A stretch of DNA of 64,000 bases from Metellina segmentata (taxonomy: Eukaryota > Arthropoda > Arachnida > Araneae > Tetragnathidae). The stretch covers positions 118,436,557 through 118,500,556 of the forward strand of contig OX375879.1 of the NCBI GenBank assembly GCA_947359465.1. The letters are read 5' to 3'. Under the pieces are notes generated by a model, which did not search any database, was not told where the DNA came from, and was given only the letters and a program-made list of their open reading frames with translations. Both the position numbers and the translations under genes were made by a program. Below, one piece after another: positions 21,774-33,334 of the stretch. Each line of letters starts with the position of its first letter. Positions within the stretch are counted from its first letter, which is position 1.

Positions 21774-22145
21774 TTGCGCCGAATCCAGTAAAATGCTAAG
21801 ATATTAATGAAATCTATAGATTATATTTTTCCCTTCTCTATTTTTGTGATCGTATTTTGTTATAACACACAGTTATATTGGTCGATGCTTGTTGTCTTTT
21901 AAGGACAACAATTCTCAACATACTTTATACTCAGTTACTCTTTCAGTATCTTCAAAAACTTATTTTGGGTAGTGAATGTAATACCGGATGCATCGGCAGC
22001 GACAAAAGCAGCCTAGCAAGTTGAAAAAACTATGCAGTCCTTGGTATCTCAGGTCTCTTTTCGGAGCTGTGGCCTCAGGGAGTTAATGAAGTGCAGCTAC
22101 AAACGAGAAAAAAAAGGGCTCATGCTATGGAAACTCTACACTTAA
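21774..22145 (+). pseudogene. Gustatory-receptor-like pseudogene (C-terminal half)
   Basis: One frame aligns without gaps to receptor copy 2 from its residue about 238 to about 356. Anchors are MKSIDYIFPFSIFVIV against MKTMDDVFSYPIFVII, DASAAT, EKTMQSLVSQVS, and LMKCSYKRE with LWKLYT. Four in-frame stops occur, at 21789, 21900, 22014 and 22143. The conserved Trp before DASAAT is Pro. The N-terminal half and the last membrane segment are missing or unrecognisable. It lies upstream of the intact copy at 27253 in the same orientation, and is most similar to it in the QSLVSQVS stretch. This is a fourth, dead member of the cluster and too broken to appear as an ordinary open frame. Confidence 0.8.
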
Positions 22146-22256
22146 AAAAAAAACTGATAGTTCTTTCTACAAGGATTTGAAGCAAGGGCAACCAAAAGTT
22201 TAAAAAACGTCTGACAAAGCAATTGTGTGATCGTTTGCATTTGCATAATAAATATC

Positions 22257-22257
<1 letters not shown>

Positions 22258-22336
<79 letters not shown>
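22258..22336. repeat. AT dinucleotide microsatellite
   Basis: About 38 uninterrupted TA units. A shorter run follows at 22406-22428. The open frame over it (poly Ile-Tyr) is not a gene. Confidence 0.95.
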
Positions 22337-22337
<1 letters not shown>

Positions 22338-22369
22338 GGGGGAAAACATTTATTAACAATTAACTTCTC

Positions 22370-23620
22370 CGTCGCTTCTACAGTTTACTTCAGACGCAAA
22401 TATGCATATATATATATATATATATATGTTGTATCCAATCATATAATCCATTTCATATTCTTCACACTTCTGCTGAAATTGATTTTAAGTTTTCGAGTTC
22501 CCGTGCATATTATCGTGCATTCAATTTCAGTAAAAATCACGAATTTTCGGTGGATTGTCTTGCACTTAGTTTTCCTATGAATACGTTTTCGTTGCGCCAT
22601 TCTTTCATCTAGTAAGCGATATTTTCGAATTTCATCATCAATATGAGAAGATAGTAAATTAAATTTTTACATCATTCGTTACTAATTTAACTTGAAGCAA
22701 ATGCACTTTTCCAGAAAATTATATTCAGTGACATGTGTAATAATAGAGATTTTGTTTGAAATACATGTCACCAGAGTAGACAAATTAAATCCAATCGATA
22801 ACAATTTTTTAATAAACAAAAGGTTGATTTTACAGCGCTTTTACAAAAAGAAAATCACTTTCAACGAACGATTCACATGCATCTAAGTTGTGTAAGAACA
22901 GCTTCAATAAATAGAGCAATCAACCTCGACTTTCTGTCTCTTAAGACATAAAATTTCAATTTTTCAAAATTACTTAGTGTGATATTATTCCAAGATCAAC
23001 TAAGTCTTGTTAAAAATTCCCGTTTCTCCATCACATACAGTTTTAAATTGAACCCTTATGGTGCTTTTTAAGATCAGAAATTTGGTTCCTAAATGGACAG
23101 CACGTATCTATTTAGAATGATATATGTAGTTACTTGACTATGGCGTAAGCTTTCAATAACGCCCATGAAACACGAAAAACAAATGAAATTTAGTTTATTT
23201 AATCGTATTTCAATGAAAAGCTAAACCAAAATTTTTAAATATATTTTGAACTACAAAGTATGACAACCAGTTGTAAATTAACGTAACCCATCTTATTTTG
23301 AAGTTATTTTTGAAATTTTTCATGTCATTTTAAAATAATAAATTCACACTTAAAAATATTTTGATTTGTAAATTTTATTTTTTTTTACATACACACTATT
23401 ACGTATTCAACCAAAGATTTAAAGAAAGTTGGTGGAAATATACATATACCACCATGTAATTACTCATGTCTAGTGATATTTTGCAGGAAATAAATAAATA
23501 AAATCGAACTCTTAAATAATATTTCTGGAATAGGTAATATACCGGAACACATAAACAAACAGAAACAAAATTCCAATACTTAAAACAGGCAGAATTCTGT
23601 AAAAAAAAAAATCTGTTCTA
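22370..23620 (+). repeat. Dispersed repeat, copy of 52437-53420
   Basis: It matches the second locus in order and direction. Anchors are CTACAGTTTACTTCAGACG near 22379, CACTTCTGCTGAAA near 22467, CATGCATCTAAGTTGTG near 22875, and TAATATACCGGAACACATAA near 23535. A third partial copy lies at about 38240-38500. No coding frame is supported. Confidence 0.7.
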
Positions 23621-24349
23621 GTATGTTGAAGTCTGATTTCCTGAATATATTCTAAAGTAAAACAATTCGACAAAAAACTTGAACAATATTGATAAAGACA
23701 ATGATTTATAAGCAAAAAGAACACATATTTATAATACTTGGGAATCCCCAAATGTGACCGCAACCATCTCGTTTTCAACACAACTACCCAATAAAGCAAT
23801 TATAAATCAAATTAAATAAATTACACATCCCTAATATAGTACAGCACAAAGTCGATTTTATTATTTCATTCATAATATCTCTCTATATTATTTAAAAAAT
23901 ATTCCTAGATTATTAGCAGTTAAAACAGATGTTATTGCAGTTTTATATTATAAAATATTATAGGTTCCGTAACGCACGTGTAATAGCCCGTTGTGTTGAG
24001 CCAATGCAACGTAAATTCAACTACCTACCGAGACGCACGTAACTTCAGAGATCAAATGAGTCATCTATTTGGAGACACATAAGATTACTGATAACTAGGG
24101 ATTTCAACTCTCAGAAAATAACCGTTTTTTTTTTTCGTCCGGTTATAACTGCAGAGTCAAAACAAAAGGGGAAAAAAAAAACATAAATAAAATTGGTCAA
24201 TATATTATTAGCCATGCATTAATTGCACTAGTCCTGACAAGTATACGGTGACTTTTTCAATGCTTTTCAAAGTTACCCTACAAAAAGAACAAACATAAAA
24301 AAAAAAAAAAAAAACTTTATCTGTAATTGTTTTGAAAGCCAATTACAAG

Positions 24350-25279
24350 TTACCCATGGTCAAATGTTTTTTTTTTTTTTTTTTTTTATAATAGATATAT
24401 AACTAGTTGATTAAATTTTTATGTTAGTCTTCCGTAAAGCGGAACATGATAGCTAAACGTACTCTCGTAAACTCCACAACATTTCAAATCGTGCGTGGAA
24501 AAGATTGCATCAATCGAAGTTCTGCCTCTCGTTGTCCAATATTTAGGATTTGTCTTTAGATCCAACCAATAGACTTCTCTCAACACTTCGCAGAATTCTT
24601 TCCCATCTTCAGTGCTCATGTTGATATTAAAGTCTCCAGCCAAGACTGATTTATACTCGTCACAATCTGTTCCCAATGCTTCTGAGATCGCTTCTAAAAT
24701 GTCATCTGTACTCGAACCTGGCTTGGCATATAGTACGGCCAAACGAACATTGTTTTTTAAATAGACGACAACAATGTGAACTCCCGTGTCATAATTTGGG
24801 AACTGTAGAGCTTCCTGTGTTTCAATATTATTCTTGGCGTAAATGGCAACACCGCTGTGCTTTCTCGTGCGACTTTGGCTCGAATGAATCTCGATGCACA
24901 ATTTAAAGTCTTGAAACTTGAAGCGATCGGTTGGAATCGTCCACGTTTCGGCCAACAATAGAAAATCGCTATGCATGAAACTATGATCACAGGCAATGTC
25001 TTCATGATGCGCTTGGAGGGATTGGACGTTGTGATACATGAACTGATAGCTGTACTCGTAACTGAATACCGGAATGTGACTGGCTCGTGACAGTCTTGCC
25101 TTGCATTCCTACTACAATGCAACTGACTCCTACCAGTCTCGTTGCTCTTATAATGAGTTCTTTCCAGACTAGTAGACAACTACCGTTGTTTAGTATTCCT
25201 ACATCTTTATATTTTTTTTTCTTACACCGGACGACTTGAAAACCCTCTCCGAGAACAAAACCCATTTGACCATGGGTAA
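24350..25279 (-). mobile_element. Endonuclease-gene segment between 17-bp inverted repeats
   Basis: TTACCCATGGTCAAATG at 24350-24366 is repeated as its exact reverse complement at 25263-25279. Just inside the left copy is a run of 21 T (24367-24387), which is a poly(A) tail for a minus-strand transcript. The segment carries the endonuclease-like frame and interrupts or abuts the dispersed repeat that continues at 25285. Confidence 0.5.
24419..25060 (-). pseudogene. Endonuclease/exonuclease/phosphatase-domain protein of a mobile element, partial
   Basis: The frame from 25039 gives 206 residues beginning YHNVQSLQAHHEDI, and related sequence extends a little upstream. The EEP fold is recognisable from YHNVQSL near the start, LLLAETWT (catalytic Glu, residues about 27-34), SGVAIYAKN, LAGDFNIN (catalytic Asp and Asn, near residue 138) and the final SYHVPLYGRL. 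In most family members the last motif is Ser-Asp-His; here Tyr replaces the Asp. Such domains nick target DNA in LINEs and in Helentron-type elements linked to PIF1 helicases. I cannot decide between these. Upstream minus-strand frames (to 25265) look like frameshifted coding sequence, and no helicase or polymerase is present. Treat it as a truncated copy. Confidence 0.6.
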
Positions 25280-25284
25280 AAATT

Positions 25285-25800
25285 AAACATTAATTCTGAG
25301 GTTGCCAGATACCGAGTAGCAAAATTACGCTTTTATGATCAATGAGTTGATCGTTTGGGCTTTTCGTGCTCCATAATAAAATTTAAGTAAATATAAAATT
25401 AAATGTTCTAAATATTCTTTCTTCATCAATCAAATATTTATAAATATTATTTTCATCAGGGAAAGATGTTAAAATTCAGTTCAAACATGAATATTATAAT
25501 TTAATTTATTTTAAGGAAATTGTTTTTGATCAACACTGGTAAAGCAATCTGAGATGCGTATAGCAATCGTTTTATACTCAATGTTATTTCTATGGCGATT
25601 TCAAATTGCTTTTGGCTTAGGCTTTAGGTCAATTTTAGGCCTCTTAGGATTCGAATTTTTCTAAATCCTTTCTTAGTGCACACCTACGGTATAAGAAGAA
25701 TCACCCTGCAAAATTTCAGCTTCCTAGGACTTGTAGTTCTTGAGATACAGTGATGAATCAGTGAGTGAGTCAGTGGTATTTGAATTTTATATATATAGAT
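25285..25800 (+). repeat. Dispersed repeat, copy of 54325-54830
   Basis: The two copies share TTCTGAGGTTGCCAGATACC near 25292, ATATTCTTTCTTCATCAATC near 25412, GCAATCGTTTTATACTCAATG near 25563, and a 3' end GAATTTTATATATATAGAT. The end resembles the 3' ends of RTE-type retroposons. Confidence 0.7.
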
Positions 25801-27252
25801 ATATAATCCTCTTACGTGTATTATTTTGTTATTTGCAAAAGTAGGAATTCCATTAATCACATAATTAAAAATGTAAGTTGCATCATTATTTGCACGTAAA
25901 CCAAACTCTCTCATATCAATTAAATAATCACTTAATGACTCATTAGGCTTTAAACACCTTTTTTCAACATTTTATGTACTCCATCTCCGCTGTTATGTTT
26001 TGGTTAAAATTCATCCATTAAACCTTGTTTCAAAAAAATCCAAGTTACAATACCAATTAAAGATTGTATATATTCCAGTTTTGATGAAGAAAGACATAAT
26101 TGACAAAAAATTATTCTGTGATAATTTTTAAAATTTCATTAAAAAAAATTTTTTTTTCTTTCTTTAAGCCATGATTTGATACTAAATGCATATCGGAGGT
26201 TCTTTTGAACTTTGTATTTGAATCAGCCAAGTCATTAAATCCAATATTTACAAAAACACTTGAACCAGCGAAAAATTATGTCTTGCCCTGCCTTTTGACA
26301 ACCAAGGTCTCGAAATCGTAATTCTTGAGGTAAATGATTTCTAGAACACATTCCTACAAATAGCCATCTCCGATAATTCCAATCTATATTCTACATATAA
26401 AAAATCTCGAGTGGCTTTCTATATGAGCTTTTTTAATATATATGTCACAACAATACAAATTGTTTGCTAGTTATATTTTTATATACACTATGTTTTGTCC
26501 AATGTCTTAATTTTGTGAACATCGATTTACTTTTGACGAGTGATAGTGATTTTTGTGTTCAGTTCTTGATTTACGGAAAGCGGAGTATCGCTTCAAATAA
26601 TTTACAAAAGGAAAGAAAATACTCACTATCGAATATGCCTGACTCTTTATCACCCGTAACAATTTGTACCATCCACATACATTTTCAGATGAGGAAATTG
26701 ATAACTTATCAAAGTTATTGTCACGATTGCACTTACATTACACTCAATTTACAAATATATCATAATAATCTTTCGCTCTCTTTCTCTATTCCATTTCCAT
26801 AATTTTCACATATTCGTCGTTGTAGTTTCGTTCAAAAAAAGCAATTCAATGATTTAAAAAACTTTAACTTCGAATTTTGGAATACTGGTAATCATTATGA
26901 CAATGTTTGGATCAATATCACTTATACGTCCACTTTAAAAGTTAAACTGAAAATATATGTCAAAATTATTTTCCTTCTAATTTATGAGAGTGGTGTGAAA
27001 ATTGGAAATATAGTAACATGACTATCTATGATATTAATGATGGATACTGTGTTCTTTTCGATAGAAACCAAACGTTCGATTGAAGTCAGGATAATCGACT
27101 TTAACAGCAAAAATATCGATCCTATTTCTTGGTATAGAGTGGTACAATTCTTTAAAGCAGAACACGAAAAAGTGTGAGTAAGTATGAGTGAGTCTTATCG
27201 AGTGTGAATACGTAAAAGTAAATTACAAAACAATACAGATTTGTGAATTCAA
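25801..27252. other. AT-rich region upstream of receptor copy 2
   Basis: No gene is supported. At 27155-27200 (AGAACACGAAAAAGTGTGAG...GAGTGAG) there is similarity to 33210-33235 upstream of copy 3. This is likely shared 5' flanking or first-exon sequence. An AG acceptor (AATACAG, ending near 27238) lies just before the receptor ATG. Confidence 0.35.
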
Positions 27253-28422
27253 ATGATGGAAGTAACACACATAAGAAATGCAAAGGCATCTTCAATAAAG
27301 ATGTACCCTGTAAAAAAAACTCTTCATAAGATTCTTCATCCTATTTTATTAATTCTGAATGTTCTTGGTGTTGAAACTTTGTTTTGGCGTCAACCAGGCA
27401 AATCAAGTAGGTTAAGGAAACTACCAATATATCTAATTAGTGGTTTGTTTGCGGGATGCGTATTATCGAAGTTGTTTTGCTTAGCTGTTCTACCTAACAA
27501 GAAATATTTAATAATCTCCTCTTTGTATTCTATTATAATTTCAACTGTTTACTTCTCAATCCTAAAGTCGCGACCAAACCTAAATTCTTTGCTTCAAGAT
27601 GTGTCGAGAGTTTTCGAGGCCGACCAGTTTGGGGTTCTAGAAAATGAAGGTCGTTATGTACGTTGTCATTGCATCGTATGGGTATGTACAGCTGTATTCG
27701 AAATGGCCTTCAGCATTAAATTACTTACAGGATTAAAAATTGCTGCTTTCTCAAACTCGACATTAGTTCCGGACTCCATAAAAGTCAATCCAAATCATAT
27801 TTCAATAATTTTTCAAGTTATGCAAAGTTTAACATGGTTGATAATGACGATTCTATTATACATTCTCTCGCTGTATTTCACAACTTTGTGTAAGTTGCTT
27901 CACAAGTGCTTTCAATCAATCGTACCTAGATCAGAAGATCATTTAGAGGAGAGTTTGCTTTACTTGTGCCAAACCCACCACAGAGCGAGCATTGCGATGA
28001 AAACAATGGATGACGTCTTTTCTTATCCTATCTTTGTGATCATCGCGTACTACATGATGCATCTTTATTATACAATGGATTTCATGGTTTTTGAACAGTT
28101 CGTATCTCAACTCGCAGTGGCTTTCTTTTTACGAATAGCCATTTGTACATTTTGGATAGTGAGCATAATATGGGACGCATCTGCTGCGACAGTAGCCGCA
28201 AAGCAAGCCGAAAAAACTATGCAGTCTTTGGTATCTCAGGTCTCGCCTCTTACCAGTGATCTCAAGAAATTTATGAAGTACAGCTATAAGCGAGGGAACA
28301 GACTCACTCTATGGAATATGTACACTTTCAGAAAATCTCTCTTAATGAATAGCTTCGGTACTCTGGCAACATACGGGATCCTGTTAGCGACGTTGGGAAA
28401 TACGCCAGAAAAATGTAACTGA
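27253..28422 (+). CDS. Gustatory-receptor-like seven-transmembrane protein (copy 2)
   Basis: An intact 389-codon exon starting MMEVTH. Membrane segments lie near residues 27-43, 57-80, 85-104, 137-157, 184-213, 256-281, 286-308 and 366-382. Family landmarks are THH at 241-243, FSYPIF at 256-261, WDASAAT at 307-313, KYSYKRGNRLTLWNMYTFRK at 342-361, and TYGILLATLG at 373-382. The last corresponds to the final helix of insect gustatory receptors, where QF replaces the LG seen here. Like other members it should form a chemosensory cation channel with an intracellular N-terminus; the ligand is unknown. The second ATG, one codon in, is equally possible as the start. A polyadenylation hexamer lies at 28525-28530, about 100 bp after the stop. 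No frameshift or stop mars the gene. Confidence 0.87.
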   Translation: MMEVTHIRNAKASSIKMYPVKKTLHKILHPILLILNVLGVETLFWRQPGKSSRLRKLPIYLISGLFAGCVLSKLFCLAVLPNKKYLIISSLYSIIISTVYFSILKSRPNLNSLLQDVSRVFEADQFGVLENEGRYVRCHCIVWVCTAVFEMAFSIKLLTGLKIAAFSNSTLVPDSIKVNPNHISIIFQVMQSLTWLIMTILLYILSLYFTTLCKLLHKCFQSIVPRSEDHLEESLLYLCQTHHRASIAMKTMDDVFSYPIFVIIAYYMMHLYYTMDFMVFEQFVSQLAVAFFLRIAICTFWIVSIIWDASAATVAAKQAEKTMQSLVSQVSPLTSDLKKFMKYSYKRGNRLTLWNMYTFRKSLLMNSFGTLATYGILLATLGNTPEKCN

Positions 28423-29731
28423 ACGTCATTTAAACAAATATATGCTCATTTATGAGGTTTCTCATTTGTGCTGAGAAAAATTCCTTTGCTCTACGTGATA
28501 CAATCCTCATGTCAATTTACGAAAAATAAAATAGAAGTTGTCTTGTATTTAAATCCCTGCATAAACTTTTGACATTATTTTTGGTATAACTCTAAATACG
28601 GTGAAATCATAATGTATTCGAAATTTTATTTATGTTCTTTTAACACATAGTTGGTTTGAGTCCATGGTTCATTATTCGAAGCAGGTCAAGTGCATGACGA
28701 ATTAAGAAAACTGAATAAAAACAACTATACAACAAACGTTTGAATAAGTTTAATGTTTTAAAAGAAGTAGTCGATATAATTATTAGGAAACAAACGGTTT
28801 GGTCGACATGATAACCGTAATTACAAGATTAAAATATGTTGATCCGCAGCACAAATTTATTCATGATTGTTTTTTTAAGCAGATATGTATTTAAACTGAT
28901 AAATGTATGTAAAAGAAGACATAATGATAAAAACATTATACACCATTTGAAAATTTTATTCTACTTAAATTTTCGAATTGATTTGAAACATTTGAGAAAG
29001 GAAAATTAAAAGATAATCCAAAATTTAAGCAACAGTTAAAAATTATAGTTGGTGACGATTAAAATTGGACGCACACACAAAACAATTTAATTATATTTAA
29101 CGTATGCAATCTATTTTACGTTTGTAAGTTGAAAATTAAGCGCTTAATGTTGGCAATGCAAAGAGGTGAATTTTGAGACGTCGTAATTGTTCTGCTTCTT
29201 GTATGAGTAGCATATCGTTTTTCCAAATTCAGACTGCATTTAATTGAGCAAATTATTTCAGTAAGAGATCAATCCGAAGTGTTAGAAGTATTTCGCGCAC
29301 GCCATCTATATATGGCCCCACGACGGGTAAACCTCGAGCTTAAGCATAGGAAGTGCAGAGATAAAATTTTCAAAATTATTAATATTTTGACATCTAGCGG
29401 CGGGGAATTTGTAACAACGACATAAACACGGTTCCCATTTGACCATCAAGATAACCTAGCATAAATTCTGCAAATGAGATAAACTACTAAATACCCAAGG
29501 GAGACTATTAAACCGGTTAACCCATTCAAGGATAGGTGAGTGGTCTTCCCTGGAGGAATGTGTCTGTGACTCCTGTACAGACTATTCACTTTCTCTCCAT
29601 CCCGAAGAATCGACCATCCAATAAGAGTACGGTCTTCGCAACGAAGAGGGAAGGGTTGTTATGACTAACTTTTTTATTTCTCCTATGTGAATGCAAACTG
29701 CTACTAGCGTTGTATCTGAATTTTATATTTA
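28423..29731. other. Intergenic AT-rich DNA after receptor copy 2
   Basis: The receptor 3' UTR occupies roughly the first 130 bp. A less AT-rich patch at 29280-29410 (containing CGCACGCCATCTATATATGG and ACATCTAGCGGCGGGG) may be an old repeat. I see no gene. Confidence 0.3.
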
Positions 29732-30071
29732 ACTAGCAGAATAACCCGCCGTTGCTGGGGATTCAACTATGACCGAGACATTTCCCTATATTAACTCAAA
29801 AACACAAAACCTGTAGAACGTGTTTCCTTGTCCATGTTCATTTATTGCAGGAAAAGAAACTTTAGATTTTAAAATTGAGGCTTCGAGAGTCACTTTTAGG
29901 ACTACCTGTGTGCCAATTTTCTGGGTTCATTGGTCTGAAGACTGGAAAGAAATGGCCTGTTTTCCACAGTGTTCTAAAGTGTAAGTATACCAAATTTGGT
30001 GCGGATTGGTCAAACTGTAGTTTTGAATAGAGAATATATACACACATACATCCGTTTCTATATATATAGAT
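29732..30071 (+). repeat. Short retroposon with ACTAGCAG start and TATATATAGAT end
   Basis: It begins AACTAGCAGAATAACCCGCC, ends CTATATATATAGAT and carries CCAAATTTGGTGCGGATTGG near 29991. These are common features of RTE-type LINE 3' regions and their short derivatives in arthropods. Partial relatives occur at 50490-50670 (minus) and 52288 (plus). Confidence 0.55.
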
Positions 30072-31222
30072 TGTACAACTACAACCTGCAACTAGTATTC
30101 TAATAATATGCTCATCATAGTAATAAATGCATATACTAAAAATAATTTTAATTCATTTTTTTACTGCAACTTACCTATGGAACGATAGATATTTTGCATT
30201 TTTAATACAGGGAAGAAACGTTTTTCTACAGAGTTACTGTGTGATCGTGTCTTAATTACTCCATTTAAATTTATTACGTCATTGTAAGAAATACATACTA
30301 CAACAAAATTAACTATGTTAAAATATATAGTGTAAGCAAATTCACACCATAATTTACCAAGTTTGAAAGGTCGCTACAAAATTTATTTTTACTAACCAAA
30401 TTACTGTACCATTTTTTTTCTTCTGCCGAATAGAGATCAGATTATTTTTATTCAAAATTCATGTTCAAAAGCAACTATTTACAACGGCTCAATTTTCCAA
30501 AATTCGAAATTTTATCAAAGGTCCTTTACACACCTGTCCTACTGTAACGAGATAAATGCGTACATACCCTCTAAAGATTACCTATTTGAATGGAGAATGA
30601 TGTTGGAGCAAGTACAAATAACTTAAATTTTGTAGATCTTTTTCCTGGTTGAAATTATAAAAATGGAAAAAATCAAAGAGTTGTAGATTTTTTTGTAGTT
30701 TGGGGCAAGGAATGAAGGGAGAAAAGAAAGCACGAAAATATGTAACAGCAGAAAAGTTTTTATTTAATCCATAAAATTTTATTACAAATGACAGTTTGTA
30801 AAAACAGTTTTATTTTTCTTTTTTTCAATATTTTTTTAAGTTTAGAAAAGGTAATTTTTATACTGTTGATTAATTAACCTGAAGAACAAGAGTATAAACA
30901 CAATATCAGTTTCACAAATCCGAAGGTGACTGAAATCAAAGAGAATAGAAGTCATTGTACTTAATAAATAAAATGTACAAATCAATTTGTTGTTAAAAAA
31001 ATAAATATTACTAGTAACAATCCAAAGTTTAAATTAATAAATTAAAAAAAACAGTAAAAAAATTTTTTTGGTACAACGCAACCTGATTAGACTTTACAAA
31101 ATTTGTTAGCATCAGAAAAAAATGTATAGAAAATTAATAAACTTTTTGGTCCTCAAAAGAATATGAGCCTTAACCAAGAATTAAGTAATTACGTGAAACT
31201 TTAACAAAATTGTTGTACATTA

Positions 31223-31941
31223 TACAGGGTGTCCATAAAAGAATGTCACAGTTTCAATGGTATGTTATAACACTTCAATTTAGACTATTTACAGCAAATC
31301 ATATATTAAATTGAAAATAAACTCTCCTAGATTTTCTTACAAATGTTCAACATGTGCATCTTATGTTATACGGCACACATTCAACCTAAAGTCCAATTCT
31401 TCCCGCACTTTGGTTAACAAGTCCGGAGCAAAAGCCTCTTCAATTCTGTGTCTCAACTCTGGCGAATCATTAAATAGCGGCGGAACGTAGACACGATCCG
31501 CCAAATAAAATTCCCAAAGGAGAAAATAGCATGGCGTTATGTCAGGTGAACGTGGAGGCCATCGAAAAAGAGCTCTGTCGTCGCGACCATTACGACCCAT
31601 CCAACGGTCAGGGACTTCGACGTTCAACCGCTCTCGTACAAAGAGATTCCAATGGGGAGGTGCTCCATCCTGTTGCCAAATAAAGTTTACAGGTTCACCC
31701 ACTACTAATTGGGGAAAGAGACATTCTTTCAACATATCCAGATAAGCCACCCCTGTTACGTTAAGAATTGGACTTAAGTTTGGATGTGTGCAGTATAACA
31801 AAAGGTGCACATATTGAAAATTTGTAAGAAAAACTTGGTGAGTTTACCTTCAATTTGATACATGATTTGTTGTAAATAGTTTAAATTAAAATGTTATAAA
31901 ATACCATTGAAACTGGGACATTCTTTTATGGACACCCTATA
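31223..31941 (-). mobile_element. Internally deleted mariner/Tc1-superfamily element
   Basis: The element is 31225-31939, flanked by TA. Its ends are CAGGGTGTCCATAAAAGAAT and the reverse complement of the same, with the outermost base changed on the right. The inner part CAGTTTCAATGG is also mirrored. Only the back half of a transposase is left. Confidence 0.88.
31361..31810 (-). pseudogene. Transposase C-terminal half (IS630/Tc1/mariner DDE)
   Basis: The 149-codon frame holds FIWQQDGAPPHW (second catalytic Asp, residues about 43-54) and WPPRSPDITPCYFLLW (third catalytic acidic region, near residues 82-97). These are the DDE motifs that cut and join DNA in this superfamily. The DNA-binding N-terminal domain and first catalytic Asp are absent, removed by an internal deletion together with part of the 5' region. 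The nominal Met at 31810 is internal to the original protein. The Asp-Phe-Phe-Leu motif usual after TPC/TPL is Tyr-Phe-Leu-Leu here. The product could not be active alone. Confidence 0.75.
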
Positions 31942-32665
31942 GTTTGAGAATTCATTTTTAAAAACTTATTCTCCTCGTCTTCTCACTACGGGAGGAGGAG
32001 GAAGTTTTGCAAATTAAATCATTTTTTACTTTAGAACTAATATCCCGTTTGTACGGTGTTTTAAAGTAATTGAGTCAATTCTCGACGATAACGTACTCGT
32101 GTAAGGGATCACCATTTTCAAAATATAGTACTTCCCCAACATAATGCTTAACACTGTTTTTCCCCAAAAACTTAATTACTGCTCAATTATCAATTGCTCA
32201 CTCTTCTGTTCTTTTAAATCTGTTAACATCTTGTCCTGCAACTATTGCCCTCCTTATAGAAAAAGAGGGACAAGTGCAGACTAATTTGCACTTTCTCCAG
32301 TGGCAACATTTGCACTAACCCCTCCAGCGGATTTTTGAGGGGTAAGTGCAGACTATGGTCTAGTAAAAAACAAAGTGCAGATAATTGGTGTTATTCTTAA
32401 ACAAAGATAGATACTAGTTACAGGAAAAATTCCAAAAAAGTGGGCAATATTGATGAATGTTCTTGAATTTCAAAGATCACTTTCAACTTGATACGCCAAG
32501 TGGAACCAACAGATGTGTTTGAAACCTTCCCTGGAAGTTATGCCTCGCTTCAGCACATTCTAGTGGCCAAAGTATGAAAGTACAGATTGCACGCTGTAGA
32601 ATTCATCCCCAAGATGGCCGCTCAGGGAATTGTGCGACTCCAATATTGTGGACCCACTATGCATT

Positions 32666-33283
32666 TTCCCCGAAAATGCACTTCCTCACTATGATATTGC
32701 TAAAAACCAGATCAATAATGAATCTTCTTAGCAATCGTCCATATGCTATATAGATTAAATTCATCTCAAAAACACACAGAGAACATGCACCTCAATGGGA
32801 TGACTGAAAAGAGCGTTTAAATCAGAAAATTAGGAAAATCCCATCACTCTGAGACTATTGATTTGACATTGGCTAAAATATATAAATCGCCATGCATATT
32901 ACAATAACTTTCTATTCCACTGTTTACATCTTTGCAATTAATTATCATTCCGTTCAACAGTAACATTTAATTAATAATTTATGTATGGAGAAAATGTACA
33001 CAAATGTTAATGTTTATCGTTTCCTTTATTATCATATATCGATACATTTGATAGCTTTAAGCTGAAAGATAATTTGTTTTATTTTCTCATTAGCATCAAA
33101 GTGATGAAAAAATGGGAAGTATTCTAGAACGTATTTCGGTTGTATGAATAATCTATACTGTTTTGTTTCCTACTAAAACCAAATGAGATATTCTGTGAGA
33201 GATCGAGCACAAAAGTTAGAGTGAGAGAGCACATTTGTAGTTACCGTGATCGAAGGCTGTTTAGTTTCAAACATCAGCAGTGA
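32666..33283. other. Upstream region of receptor copy 3
   Basis: AT-rich, with no separate gene. A TATA-like ATATATAAATC lies near 32878. A stretch at 33205-33235 (GATCGAGCACAAAAG...GAGTGAGAGAG) resembles the sequence before receptor copy 2. The core promoter cannot be fixed from sequence. Confidence 0.3.
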
Positions 33284-33334
33284 ATGAGGAAAATTGAGAC
33301 AAAAAAAAAACAATTCAGAGATTTGCTATTTCAG

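Larger units (their letters stand above)
30335..32665 (+). repeat. 1.5 kb repeat, inverted copy of 20009-21510, carrying a mariner insertion
   Basis: Matches the first copy in reverse complement on both sides of the 715-bp insertion at 31225-31939. It ends about 600 bp upstream of receptor copy 3. Confidence 0.75.

Noticed and set aside
22120..22359. 79-codon frame rich in Ile-Tyr
   Set aside because: It is the translation of an AT microsatellite.
33284..33334. N-terminal extension of receptor copy 3
   Set aside because: Lys-rich, not shared with other copies, and ends in a splice-acceptor sequence.
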